25,004 nt of DNA from an uncultured Collinsella sp. GTDB lineage: Bacteria > Actinomycetota > Coriobacteriia > Coriobacteriales > Coriobacteriaceae. Both the position numbers and the translations under genes were made by a program. Shown here one piece after another: positions 1 through 7,257 of the stretch; the first letter of the stretch is position 1; each line of letters starts with the position of its first letter. Location: positions 1 to 25,004 of the forward strand of contig UQMO01000032.1 of assembly GCA_900542125.1 (NCBI GenBank), written 5' to 3'. The notes beneath the pieces were generated by a model. The model did no database searches, had not been told where the DNA came from, and saw only the letters and a list, made by a program, of their open reading frames with translations.

Positions 1-24
1 GCGTCAGATGTGTATAAGAGACAG
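1..24 (+). other. Nextera transposase adapter (artefact)
   Basis: The contig opens with GCGTC followed by the 19-base Tn5 mosaic end AGATGTGTATAAGAGACAG (6-24), which is the read-1 Nextera adapter pointing into the insert. It is sequencing-library DNA, not genome. Genomic sequence starts at about base 25. Confidence 0.98.
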
Positions 25-265
25 CTTAATGTGCTTTCCGTCTTGCGCAGGACTGTAGAGCAGCAAACTTCATGCCCTCCGGTCCGCCCCGGGAGCCACT
101 GCTAAGTTATCCCCCGGCATTCAGAAAATCTAAGTGCCAAAAAATAAGATTTTTTGACTCCGTGTTGTATAACCCGCCATTCGTGGGTACCATTCAACGC
201 GTACGCAAACGAAGTAGGGAAACCCGCGCGGCCCAACCGCGCGGCCCAAAAAGGAGGAAACAAGC
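25..265. other. Leader region upstream of groES, no gene
   Basis: No convincing coding sequence lies here. A TATAAC hexamer (168-173) could be a -10 element but has no good -35 at the right distance, and the TTGACT at 154-159 is too close to it. An A/T-rich mini-inverted repeat lies near 140-156. I see no CIRCE (TTAGCACTC-N9-GAGTGCTAA) and no HAIR-type HspR site in the visible 240 bases. A strong Shine-Dalgarno AAGGAGG (251-257) serves groES. Confidence 0.5.
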
Positions 266-559
266 ATGTCGTCTTTGAAGCCGCTTGCAGATCGCGTCCT
301 GGTCAAGCCCGACGAGGCCGAGCAGAAGACCGCTTCTGGTCTGTACATCGCCAGCAACGCTCAGGAGAAGCCGCAGCGCGGCACCATCGTTGCCGTTGGC
401 GCTGGCAAGGTCAACGACAAGGGTGAGCGCATCCCCATGGACGTTCAGGTCGGCGACGTTGTCATCTACGGTAAGTTCGGTGGCAACGAGGTCAAGGTCG
501 ACGGCGAGAAGTATCTGCTGATGCGCGCCGACGACATCTACGCCGTCGTGGAGGCCTAA
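266..559 (+). CDS. groES: GroES co-chaperonin (Hsp10)
   Basis: A 97-residue 10-kDa chaperonin that forms the heptameric lid on the GroEL ring and closes the folding chamber in the cytoplasm. The N-terminal strand has the family pattern KPLADRVLVKP (5-15). The mobile loop follows, with the GLYI segment (25-28) that docks on the GroEL apical domain, and the protein ends with the usual DDIYAVVEA. The length is normal. The ATG at 266 is supported by AAGGAGG (251-257). groEL follows after a 99-base spacer with two hairpins, so the pair is very likely one operon. Confidence 0.97.
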   Translation: MSSLKPLADRVLVKPDEAEQKTASGLYIASNAQEKPQRGTIVAVGAGKVNDKGERIPMDVQVGDVVIYGKFGGNEVKVDGEKYLLMRADDIYAVVEA

Positions 560-568
560 GCCTCAGCC

Positions 569-584
569 CGAATCGCACGATTCG
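569..584 (+). repeat. Small hairpin in groES-groEL spacer
   Basis: Perfect 7-bp inverted repeat CGAATCG / CGATTCG with a 2-base loop, ten bases after the groES stop. There is no U-tract, so it is not a classical terminator. It may be a stability or processing element. Confidence 0.5.
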
Positions 585-592
585 TCTTTGAG

Positions 593-628
593 CGCGTCCG
601 CCGCATAGGACTCGGAAGCGGCGACGCG
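593..628 (+). repeat. GC-rich hairpin in groES-groEL spacer
   Basis: CGCGTC-GCCGC (593-604, with one bulged C at 599) pairs with GCGGCGACGCG (618-628) around a 13-base loop. It lies just upstream of the groEL Shine-Dalgarno (TTTGGAGGAT, about 641-650). Having no U-run, it fits partial attenuation or mRNA processing between the two genes better than full termination. Confidence 0.55.
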
Positions 629-658
629 AGTCACATTTCTTTTGGAGGATTACCTACC

Positions 659-2296
659 ATGGCAAAGAACATTACGTTCAACACCGATGCCCGCGCCAAG
701 CTCGCCAAGGGCGTCAACACTCTGGCCGACGCCGTTACCGTCACCATGGGCCCCAAGGGCCGTTACGTCGCTCTGCAGCGCACGTTCGGTGCCCCGACCA
801 TCACCAACGACGGCGTTTCCGTCGCTAAGGAGATCGAGCTCGAGGACAACATCGAGAACATGGGCGCTCAGCTGGTGAAGGAGGTCGCCACCAAGACCAA
901 CGACACCGTGGGTGACGGCACCACCACCGCAACCCTGCTCGCTCAGGCTATCGTCAACGACGGTCTGCGCAACGTCGCCGCCGGCGCCAACCCGCTGGCC
1001 ATCCGTCGCGGCATCGACAAGGCTGTAAATGCCGCCGTCGCCGAGATGAAGAAGCAGGCCAAGCCGGTCGAGACCAAGGAGCAGATCGCTTCCGTCGGCA
1101 CCATCTCCGCTGGTGACCCCGAGGTTGGCGAGAAGATCGCCGAGGCCATGGAGGTCGTGGGTAAGGACGGCGTCATCACCGTCGAGGATTCCCAGACGTT
1201 CGACATTACCATCGACACCGTCGAGGGCATGCAGTTCGACAAGGGCTATGTCTCCGCTTACTTCGTCACGGACAACGACCGCATGGAGGCCGTGATGAAG
1301 GATCCGTACATCCTCATCACCGACCAGAAGATCTCCAGCGTTCAGGACATCATGCCTGTTCTCGAGGCTGTCCAGCGCGCCGGCCGTGGCCTGCTCATCA
1401 TTGCTGAGGACATCGACGGCGAGGCTCTGCCGACCCTGGTCCTCAACAAGATCCGTGGCGCCCTCAACGTCTGCGCCGTCAAGGCTCCGGGCTACGGCGA
1501 TCGCCGCAAGCGCATCCTCGAGGACATCGCCGTCCTCACCGGTGGCCAGGCCGCTCTGGACGAGCTGGACGTGAAGGTCGCTGACATTACCGCCGATATG
1601 CTCGGTACCGCTAAGTCCGTTACCATCTCCAAGGACAACACCGTCGTCGTCGGCGGCGCTGGTTCCAAGGAGGCCATCGACGCCCGTATCGCTCAGATCA
1701 AGGGCGAGATGGAGAACACCACCTCTGACTTCGACCGCGAGAAGCTCCAGGAGCGCCTGGCCAAGCTCTCCGGTGGCGTTGCCGTCATCAAGGTCGGCGC
1801 TGCTACCGAGTCTGAGCTCAAGGAGATCAAGCATCGCGTCGAGGACGCCCTGCAGGCCACCCGCGCTGCTGTCGAGGAGGGCATCGTCGCTGGCGGCGGC
1901 GTCGCCTTCATGGACGCTGCTCCTGCGCTCGACGTTGTCGAGATCGACGACCCCGAGGAGAAGATTGGCGTCGACATCGTCAAGAAGGCTCTGACCGCTC
2001 CGGTCGCCACCATCGCCAAGAACGCTGGCTTTGAGGGCGCTGTCGTGGTCGACAAGGTTGCCGAGCTGCCTGCTGGCCAGGGTCTCAACTCTGCCAACGG
2101 TGAGTGGGGCGACATGATCGAGATGGGCGTCCTCGACCCCGTCAAGGTCAGCCGCGTCACCCTGCAGAACGCTGCTTCTGTCGCCAGCCTGATCCTTATC
2201 ACCGAGGCTACCGTCTCCGATGTCCCCAAGAACACTCAGCTTGAGGACGCAATCGCTGCTGCTACCGCTGGTCAGCAGGGCGGCGGTATGTACTAA
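659..2296 (+). CDS. groL: GroEL chaperonin (Hsp60)
   Basis: A 545-residue 60-kDa chaperonin, the ATP-driven double-ring folding machine that works with GroES. The equatorial ATP-binding motif GDGTTT is at 85-90, with the catalytic-type Asp at 86. The N-terminal TMGPKGR loop is at 29-35. The family signature AAVEEGIVAGGG lies near residue 400. The C-terminus ends GGGMY, a short version of the Gly/Met tail. The ATG at 659 follows a TTTGGAGGAT ribosome-binding site. Codon use is strongly biased, as expected for a highly expressed gene. A long ORF on the opposite strand is a composition shadow. Confidence 0.98.
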   Translation: MAKNITFNTDARAKLAKGVNTLADAVTVTMGPKGRYVALQRTFGAPTITNDGVSVAKEIELEDNIENMGAQLVKEVATKTNDTVGDGTTTATLLAQAIVNDGLRNVAAGANPLAIRRGIDKAVNAAVAEMKKQAKPVETKEQIASVGTISAGDPEVGEKIAEAMEVVGKDGVITVEDSQTFDITIDTVEGMQFDKGYVSAYFVTDNDRMEAVMKDPYILITDQKISSVQDIMPVLEAVQRAGRGLLIIAEDIDGEALPTLVLNKIRGALNVCAVKAPGYGDRRKRILEDIAVLTGGQAALDELDVKVADITADMLGTAKSVTISKDNTVVVGGAGSKEAIDARIAQIKGEMENTTSDFDREKLQERLAKLSGGVAVIKVGAATESELKEIKHRVEDALQATRAAVEEGIVAGGGVAFMDAAPALDVVEIDDPEEKIGVDIVKKALTAPVATIAKNAGFEGAVVVDKVAELPAGQGLNSANGEWGDMIEMGVLDPVKVSRVTLQNAASVASLILITEATVSDVPKNTQLEDAIAAATAGQQGGGMY

Positions 2297-2326
2297 GGCC
2301 GACAAGGTCTAGAACTCCCACCGGGA

Positions 2327-2461
2327 ATCCGGGGGCGTGACGGGGTTTCTCTCCGGAACGTCCTCGGACATGCAAAGAGGCTCCGCATCGCGCTTCGCGC
2401 TGCGGAGCCTCTTTGCGTCCTGCGGAATGTTCCGGAGAGAAACCCCGTCACGCCCCCGGAT
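2327..2461. repeat. 135-base nested palindrome after groEL
   Basis: The outer arms 2327-2359 and 2429-2461 are perfectly complementary over 33 bp. A second perfect 16-bp stem (2372-2387 / 2401-2416) sits inside, its loop again containing GCGC-TTC-GCGC. The two 12-base strands between the stems each contain a mini-hairpin (GTCC-TC-GGAC on the left, TCC-TGC-GGA on the right). The transcript could fold into a four-way junction, and the DNA could extrude a cruciform. It starts 31 bases after the groEL stop, so it probably also ends the groESL transcript, although no U-run follows. A palindromic repeat or MITE-like element is the alternative. Confidence 0.85.
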
Positions 2462-2534
2462 CCCCTGCGTTTACGGCCTTGAGGTCGGCGTGGGCGGAGA
2501 ATGTGGTCGATAGGGATACGTGTCCCCTTCGCTG

Positions 2535-2553
2535 TTTCGCGCTTTGCGCGAAA
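2535..2553. repeat. Perfect hairpin upstream of the FMN riboswitch
   Basis: TTTCGCGC (2535-2542), loop TTT, GCGCGAAA (2546-2553): an 8-bp perfect stem. It lies in the 374-base gap between groEL and the riboswitch, which otherwise holds the large palindrome and a promoter. No U-tract follows on either strand and its role is unknown. Confidence 0.5.
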
Positions 2554-2630
2554 GGCGCGTTACTTTGGGATGGGTGGGGAACGTGGTTGTTGCGGCAATT
2601 GATCCCCGCCACAAATTACCCTCGGCATAC

Positions 2631-2658
2631 TTGCGCGAACGATTGCTCGTGCTACACT
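2631..2658 (+). promoter_or_regulatory. Predicted promoter of the riboflavin transport operon
   Basis: A -35-like TTGCGC (2631-2636), a 16-base spacer and a -10-like TACACT (2653-2658). Transcription would begin around 2665, just ahead of the FMN aptamer, which is where a riboswitch promoter is expected. The same TTGCG-type -35 recurs in front of murE and the veg-like gene. Confidence 0.55.
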
Positions 2659-2670
2659 TGCAATTGCTGT

Positions 2671-2852
2671 TTCAGGGCGGGGTGGAATTCCCCACTGGCG
2701 GTAAATCGGGCGGTGCCAAAGGGGTGCCGTGGCGCAGGCGAGGTGTCTGCGACCGAGCCGATGAGTCCGCGACCCGTGCGTGTGTTGGTTCGCATGCCGG
2801 CTGAACTGGTGAGATCCCAGTACCAACGGTTAGAGTCCGGATGAAAGAGGCA
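2671..2852 (+). ncRNA. FMN riboswitch (RFN element)
   Basis: The conserved blocks of the FMN aptamer are readable: GGGCGGGGTGGAATTCCCC (2675-2693), GGCGGTAAA (2697-2705), CTGGTGAGATCCCAG (2806-2820) and AGAGTCCGGATGAAAGAGG (2832-2850). FMN binding normally shuts off downstream riboflavin genes. The closing P1 strand ends right at the Shine-Dalgarno AGGTGAT (2852-2858), and only about ten bases separate the aptamer from the start codon. There is no room for a separate terminator hairpin, so control is probably translational (inference). The stretch between the blocks is long and GC-rich, consistent with an extended peripheral helix. Confidence 0.95.
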
Positions 2853-2861
2853 GGTGATCTT

Positions 2862-3452
2862 ATGTCTGAACAGTCGCAGCATATCCATTTTGAGAACACG
2901 AATAGGTGGAGCACCAAACAGCTCGTTACCATGGCGTTGATGTGCGCCTTGGGCGCCCTGTTTATGTACGTGCAGCTGCCTATCCTTCCTTCGGCGCCGT
3001 TTTTGACGTATGACCCGTCGCTGGTACCGGCGATGGTGTGCGGGTTTGCGTATGGTCCTGGCGCCGGCACTGCTGTTGCCGCTATGGCTATCGTTATCCA
3101 TGCGCTCACCACGGGTGACTGGGTCGGCGCGCTTATGAACCTGGTTGCCACGCTGGGCTACATTCTGCCTGCGGCTATCGTCTATCAGAAGATGCATACC
3201 TATAAGGGTGCCGTGATTGGCCTGGTGCTTGGCGTTATTGCCGCTACGGCGTTGTCTATGGTCGCAAACCTTACCATTGGCGTATGGTTCTGGTATGGCT
3301 CGGTCGATGTGATCGCCCCGCTCATGATTCCTGCCGTGCTGCCGTTCAACCTTATCAAGACCGTGCTTAACTCGGTGTTGACACTGGCGGTGTATAAAGC
3401 GGTCTCCAACCTCATCACGCCTAAAAAGGACCAGGTCAAAGGCCGCGCATGA
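2862..3452 (+). CDS. ribU: Riboflavin ECF transporter S component (RibU-like)
   Basis: A 196-residue integral membrane protein, the substrate-capturing subunit of an energy-coupling factor transporter. About six hydrophobic segments are visible, and the first carries the S-component AxxxA pattern (ALMCALGA) that contacts EcfT. The FMN riboswitch directly upstream makes riboflavin the likely substrate. Within-family assignment from sequence alone is less certain, because S components diverge strongly. An in-frame ATG at 2841 lies inside the riboswitch core and has no ribosome-binding site. The ATG at 2862 has AGGTGAT just before it and is preferred. The stop overlaps the ATPase start (ATGA), indicating translational coupling. 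Confidence 0.85.
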   Translation: MSEQSQHIHFENTNRWSTKQLVTMALMCALGALFMYVQLPILPSAPFLTYDPSLVPAMVCGFAYGPGAGTAVAAMAIVIHALTTGDWVGALMNLVATLGYILPAAIVYQKMHTYKGAVIGLVLGVIAATALSMVANLTIGVWFWYGSVDVIAPLMIPAVLPFNLIKTVLNSVLTLAVYKAVSNLITPKKDQVKGRA

Positions 3453-5353
3453 TTGAGTGTCGGGGCGTTTCCTTTAGCTATGACGGTGCCGTACCGGCAC
3501 TCGACGGCGTCGATCTGAATATCGAGGACGGCGAGTTTTTCTGCATCCTCGGTGGCAATGGGTCGGGCAAGTCGACGTTTGCCAAGCATCTGAATGCGCT
3601 GCTGCAGCCCGATGCGGGCACGGTGCGCATTAACGGCATGGATGCGTCCGATCCCGAGCTGGTCTACGACATTCGCTCGACCGCGGGCATGGTATTCCAG
3701 AATCCCGATGATCAGCTGGTGGCAACGCTTGTCGAAGATGACGTTGCGTTTGGTCCCGAAAACCTTGGCGTGCCATCGGCGCAAATTGCGCAGCACGTAC
3801 GCGAGGCGCTGAAGGGCGTGGGCCTGGTGGGCTTTGAGTGCCACGAGACCCATGCGCTTTCGGGCGGCCAAAAGCAGCGCGTGGCGCTTGCCGGCGTGCT
3901 CGCCATGGAACCGCGCGTGCTCATATTGGACGAGGCTTCCTCGATGCTCGATCCGCGTGGACGCAAGGGCCTCATGAAGGCTTGCCGCGCGTTGCACGCT
4001 CGCGGCATGACCATCGTGATGATTACGCACTTTATGGAAGAGGCCGCCGAGGCCGATCGTGTCGCGGTGTTTCGGGCGGGGCGCGTTGCCATGCTCGGTA
4101 AGCCCGAGGAAATCTTGACGCGGGCAGACGAACTTGCGCAGCTCAACCTGGATATGCCGGCGTCGTGCTGTCTGGGCAGGTCGCTTCGTGCGAAGGGCGT
4201 GCCCGTTTGCGCACAGGTGCGTGAGGCGGATATGGTCGCCGAGATTGCGCAGGCTTATGCCGAGCGAAGTGGGGCAGACATCGCGGGGCAGTCTTCCGTA
4301 TCCCAGTTGGAAATCGCTGACGGCACTGTTCCGGTAGACAACGAGGGCAACGCGTCGGAGCCCGTCATCGAGCTATCCCGTGTTTCGTACAGTTATTCGC
4401 TCAGTCCGCGCGAGCGCCGCCGCTGGCATAAGCGCTCGGCCACTGCGGGCAAATCGAACAAACAGGCTCTCTGGGGAAACGACCCCAGCAGCCCGTGGGC
4501 GCTGCGCGATGTATCGCTGACGGTGCGTCGCGGCGAGTTCCTGGGTTTGGCAGGTCATACCGGTTCGGGTAAGTCGACGCTGGTCCAGCATCTCAACGGT
4601 TTGATTCGTCCCCAGGAGGGAAGCGTTTGCGCGCTGGGGCTCGACCTATCAAACAAGAAAGACGCCACTGCGGTTAAGGCCAAGGTCGGCGTGGTGTTTC
4701 AGTATCCTGAGCGTCAGCTGTTTGCCGAAACCGTGGCGCAGGACGTGGCGTTTGGTCCGCACAACCTTGGCTTGCCGCAAGATGAAGTCGACCGTCGTGT
4801 CGAGTCATCGCTCTCGCGCGTGGGCCTCGATCTTTCCACGGTCGGCGACAAGAGTCCCTTTGAGCTTTCGGGCGGTCAGCAACGGCGTGTGGCATTCGCC
4901 GGCGTGCTCGCCATGGAGCCCGAAGTCCTGGTGCTCGATGAACCCATGGCGGGGCTCGATCCGGCTGCCCGCAGGGATCTCCTAGGGCTCATCGATCGGC
5001 TCCATCGCGAGGGCCTGACCGTTGTCATGGTTTCGCACAGCATGGATGACCTGGCCAATTGCTGCGACCGCATCGTCGTAATGAACGAAGGCGCGGTGTT
5101 TGCCGAGGGAACCCCCGCGCAGGTGTTTGCGCATGCCGATGAGCTCAAGTCGATCGGCTTGGGCGTTCCCGCCGCCCAGCGTATGGCGCTGGCGCTTACG
5201 GAGGTGGGCGTGCCGCTGCGTCGCGGCGGGCTCTATACGGTTGAGTCGCTGGCAGGCGAGTTGGTGGACCTGCTAATCGGTCGCTCGGGCGGTCCTTCTA
5301 ACGTCGCGGACATTGCTAAATCCAAGACGGTCGCGCGAGAGGAGGGCTGCTAA
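3449..5353 (+). CDS. ecfA: ECF transporter ATPase, two ABC domains fused (EcfA-EcfA')
   Basis: A 634-residue protein with two complete ABC ATPase domains, normally separate EcfA1 and EcfA2. Domain 1 has Walker A GGNGSGKST (35-43), signature LSGGQ (137-141), Walker B VLILDE (157-162) and switch His194. Domain 2 has Walker A GHTGSGKST (369-377), LSGGQ (473-477), Walker B VLVLDE (493-498) and His530. Both look catalytically intact. Between them lie the C-terminal part of domain 1 and a linker with a basic stretch near 321-335. It powers uptake by the RibU-like S component together with EcfT. The gene overlaps ribU by four bases and ecfT by one, so the three are coupled. With both halves in one chain, the ATPase heterodimer has fixed 1:1 stoichiometry. 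Confidence 0.93.
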   Translation: MIECRGVSFSYDGAVPALDGVDLNIEDGEFFCILGGNGSGKSTFAKHLNALLQPDAGTVRINGMDASDPELVYDIRSTAGMVFQNPDDQLVATLVEDDVAFGPENLGVPSAQIAQHVREALKGVGLVGFECHETHALSGGQKQRVALAGVLAMEPRVLILDEASSMLDPRGRKGLMKACRALHARGMTIVMITHFMEEAAEADRVAVFRAGRVAMLGKPEEILTRADELAQLNLDMPASCCLGRSLRAKGVPVCAQVREADMVAEIAQAYAERSGADIAGQSSVSQLEIADGTVPVDNEGNASEPVIELSRVSYSYSLSPRERRRWHKRSATAGKSNKQALWGNDPSSPWALRDVSLTVRRGEFLGLAGHTGSGKSTLVQHLNGLIRPQEGSVCALGLDLSNKKDATAVKAKVGVVFQYPERQLFAETVAQDVAFGPHNLGLPQDEVDRRVESSLSRVGLDLSTVGDKSPFELSGGQQRRVAFAGVLAMEPEVLVLDEPMAGLDPAARRDLLGLIDRLHREGLTVVMVSHSMDDLANCCDRIVVMNEGAVFAEGTPAQVFAHADELKSIGLGVPAAQRMALALTEVGVPLRRGGLYTVESLAGELVDLLIGRSGGPSNVADIAKSKTVAREEGC

Positions 5354-6153
5354 TGGAGGCGTTTTCGTTTGGCAGCTACTATCCCGGCGATAGTGCGATT
5401 CACCGCCTGGACCCGCGAACTAAGTTGCTCCTGGGCTTTGTGTTTCTGATCACGACGCTCACAGTCAGCAGCTTCCGCGGACTGGCCCCGGTCGCAATTT
5501 TCGTTGTGCTGACCTATGCCGTGTCTCGGGTGCCGGTTCGTCGCGTTCTGTCGTCGATGGCGCCGCTGCTGGCAATCGTCGTCGTGGTCGCGGTGCTCAA
5601 CTTGTTTACCGATCAGAGTGGGCGCATCCTGTGGCAGCTCGGCTTTCTGCAGATAAGCGAGGGCTCACTGCGTTCTGCCGCCTTTATGGCGTGCCGCCTG
5701 ACGTTGATGATGGCCGGCATGAGCGCCATTACACTCACCACGCCGACGCTCGACCTCACCGCGGGCTTTGAGCGCCTGCTCGCGCCGTTTGCGCGTGTGG
5801 GACTTCCTGCGCACGAGCTCGGCATGATCATGGGTATCGCGCTACGCTTTATGCCGCAGTTTGCCACTGAGATGAAACAGACGGCCGATGCACAGGCAAG
5901 CCGCGGCGCGCGCGTGACGGGCGGTCCGCTCGGCGGCGTGCGTATGCTCGGCAGTGTGGCGATTCCGCTGTTCACGGGCGTGTTCCGCCATGCCGAGACG
6001 CTGTCTGCCGCCATGGATGCACGCTGCTATCACGGCGAGCAGGGCCGCACGCGCCTGCATGCGCTTGCATTTGGCCGCGGCGATGCGTTGGCGGCGGTGG
6101 TGACGGCGTTGCTGCTCATCTGCGTCATCGTCATCAACCTTCAACTTGTTTAG
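5353..6153 (+). CDS. ecfT: ECF transporter transmembrane component EcfT
   Basis: A 266-residue membrane scaffold of the CbiQ/EcfT family that links the S component to the ATPases. Hydrophobic segments fill about 25-60, 65-85 and 105-130, and one lies at the C-terminus. Two coupling-helix Ala-Arg motifs are visible, ASRG (182-185) and DARC (222-225), which insert into the ATPase grooves. The start at 5353 overlaps the preceding stop as TAATG. It completes a self-contained RibU-EcfAA'-EcfT transporter. The ATPase-EcfT part could also serve other S components elsewhere in the genome (group II behaviour), which this window cannot settle. Confidence 0.93.
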   Translation: MEAFSFGSYYPGDSAIHRLDPRTKLLLGFVFLITTLTVSSFRGLAPVAIFVVLTYAVSRVPVRRVLSSMAPLLAIVVVVAVLNLFTDQSGRILWQLGFLQISEGSLRSAAFMACRLTLMMAGMSAITLTTPTLDLTAGFERLLAPFARVGLPAHELGMIMGIALRFMPQFATEMKQTADAQASRGARVTGGPLGGVRMLGSVAIPLFTGVFRHAETLSAAMDARCYHGEQGRTRLHALAFGRGDALAAVVTALLLICVIVINLQLV

Positions 6154-6183
6154 GCGCGATTCGAGCGCAAGAAAGGGGTCCCT

Positions 6184-6630
6184 ATGACCGACAACGACCG
6201 CACGGCTCAGCTTGAGCGCGCCTGTTCGTATCTCAGGCGCATTCCGGCGTGGTATCTAGCCACGACCGATGTGACGGACGGGCATCAGCCTCGCGTGAGG
6301 CCGTTTTCGTTTGCCATGGTCGATGACGGTAAGTTGTGGTTTTGCACGTCGCGCGACAAGGACGTGTGGGCGGAGCTGAGTGCGAATCCCAAGTTTGAGG
6401 TATCGGGCTGGAAGCCGGGGGAATGTTGGATCGTATTGACCGGCGAAGCCGCACTTGAGGACGATGCAGTTGCGAGCGACAAGGTGCGTCAAGCGGGTTT
6501 TAAGCACATGGTGGGCATTGGCGAGGAACACGAGAGTGCCAACGACGGCCGCCTTGCTTTCTTTTCGGTCCGCAATATTGCCGCGCGCTTCTGTGATATC
6601 GACGGCAGCGAGGAGCGCCTGGAGCTCTAG
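6184..6630 (+). CDS. PNPOx-like flavin-binding split-barrel protein, copy 1
   Basis: A 148-residue protein of the pyridoxamine 5'-phosphate oxidase-like split-barrel superfamily, which usually binds FMN or F420. Family features are PAWYLATT, RVRPFSFA, DGKLWFCTS and KDVW in the N-terminal half and a C-terminal FFSV strand. The ATG at 6184 follows GAAAGGGG (about 6170-6177). It lies 30 bases after ecfT, so it is probably in the FMN-riboswitch operon, which suggests a flavin cofactor (inference). The substrate is unknown. It may be a small flavin reductase or detoxifying enzyme; calling it the true PdxH is not supported, since it is shorter than usual PdxH proteins. The next gene is a paralogue. 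Confidence 0.8.
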   Translation: MTDNDRTAQLERACSYLRRIPAWYLATTDVTDGHQPRVRPFSFAMVDDGKLWFCTSRDKDVWAELSANPKFEVSGWKPGECWIVLTGEAALEDDAVASDKVRQAGFKHMVGIGEEHESANDGRLAFFSVRNIAARFCDIDGSEERLEL

Positions 6631-6674
6631 CTCGCACAAACCAGGTTCCCAAACTAGCTAGTACAGGAGGAAAC

Positions 6675-7085
6675 GTGGACGGATTGAATACGGTGTTGGA
6701 GTATCTGACGTCGGTGCCGGCATGGTATTTGGCGACGAGCGTTGACGGACAGCCTCATGTGCGTCCGTTTTCGTTTGCGCAGATCCAGGATGGCAAGTTG
6801 TGGTTTGTAACAGCGCGCACCAAAGATGTGTGGCAGGAGCTGCTGCAGAATCAGCGCTTTGAGGCCACGAGTTGGTGGCCGGGCCATGGCTGGCTCATCT
6901 TGCGCGGGCGTGCCGGCTTGGATGACCGGGCTTCGAGCGAAATGCGCGAGGCAGGATGGAAACATCTTGAGCGCTTGAGCGAGCACTATGAGGGGCCTAA
7001 CGACCCCACACTCGTCTTCTTTAGCGTCGAGGATCCCGAGGCTTTTATCTGCAATCACGACGAATGGGTGCCGGTCGAGCTCTAG
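6675..7085 (+). CDS. PNPOx-like flavin-binding split-barrel protein, copy 2
   Basis: A 136-residue paralogue of the preceding protein. Aligned blocks include VPAWYLATS, HVRPFSFA, DGKLWF, KDVWQEL, a W.PG..W turn, KHLE and VFFSV, and roughly every second residue matches. The start codon is GTG at 6675, supported by AGGAGG (6665-6670) four bases upstream; no nearby ATG fits. The copies are 44 bases apart in tandem, so this is a local duplication that has since diverged. The two might form a heterodimer, since split-barrel proteins are normally dimeric (inference). It ends the flavin unit, since a strong hairpin follows. Confidence 0.8.
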   Translation: MDGLNTVLEYLTSVPAWYLATSVDGQPHVRPFSFAQIQDGKLWFVTARTKDVWQELLQNQRFEATSWWPGHGWLILRGRAGLDDRASSEMREAGWKHLERLSEHYEGPNDPTLVFFSVEDPEAFICNHDEWVPVEL

Positions 7086-7122
7086 CCAGCTGGCTCATCC
7101 TAACAACTTGGTTTTCGCATGG

Positions 7123-7176
7123 GCGGGCCCCGTATTGCCCGGCGCCGTTAGGAGCGCCGGTCAATACGGGGCCCGC
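7123..7176 (+). terminator. Strong hairpin ending the flavin unit
   Basis: The 15-bp perfect stem 7123-7137 / 7162-7176, one mismatch, then a 7-bp stem (CCGGCGC / GCGCCGG) and an 8-base loop. It starts 38 bases after the second split-barrel gene. The U-run is poor (CCATTTGT), so termination may be inefficient or factor-assisted, but the stem is very stable. Confidence 0.75.
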
Positions 7177-7220
7177 TCCATTTGTCAATTCCTTCAAGCG
7201 AATGTGTCGGGAATGTTTCA

Positions 7221-7257
7221 ATGCATGAATATGCAAGCCATTTACGTGTTCATGCAT
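7221..7257. promoter_or_regulatory. ARG-box-like dyad upstream of argC
   Basis: ATGCATGAA (7221-7229) and TTCATGCAT (7249-7257) form a perfect 9-bp dyad with a 19-base spacer. The left half extends to TGAATATGCA, close to ArgR/AhrC half-sites. A third, weaker match, TGCATAAATCGCA, lies at 7315-7327. A possible extended -10, TGCTAAAGT (7265-7273), sits just downstream, so ArgR binding would block the promoter. The ArgR assignment is inference from gene context; no argR is in the window. Confidence 0.5.

Noticed and set aside
650..2305. 551-codon ORF antisense to groEL
   Set aside because: It mirrors groEL codons in a GC-biased gene, has a repetitive Leu/Asp/Gly/Val composition, and has no ribosome-binding site. 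Similar shadows lie opposite asnB (13061-14875), murE-murI (16657-18750) and lysS (22997-24904).
2413..2844. ORFs over the palindrome and riboswitch (for example 2413-2844 and 2520-2804)
   Set aside because: They run through non-coding structures, show no protein family features, and have unsuitable starts.
2841..2861. Upstream ATG start for ribU
   Set aside because: It lies inside the conserved 3' core of the FMN aptamer and lacks a Shine-Dalgarno; the ATG at 2862 is well served.
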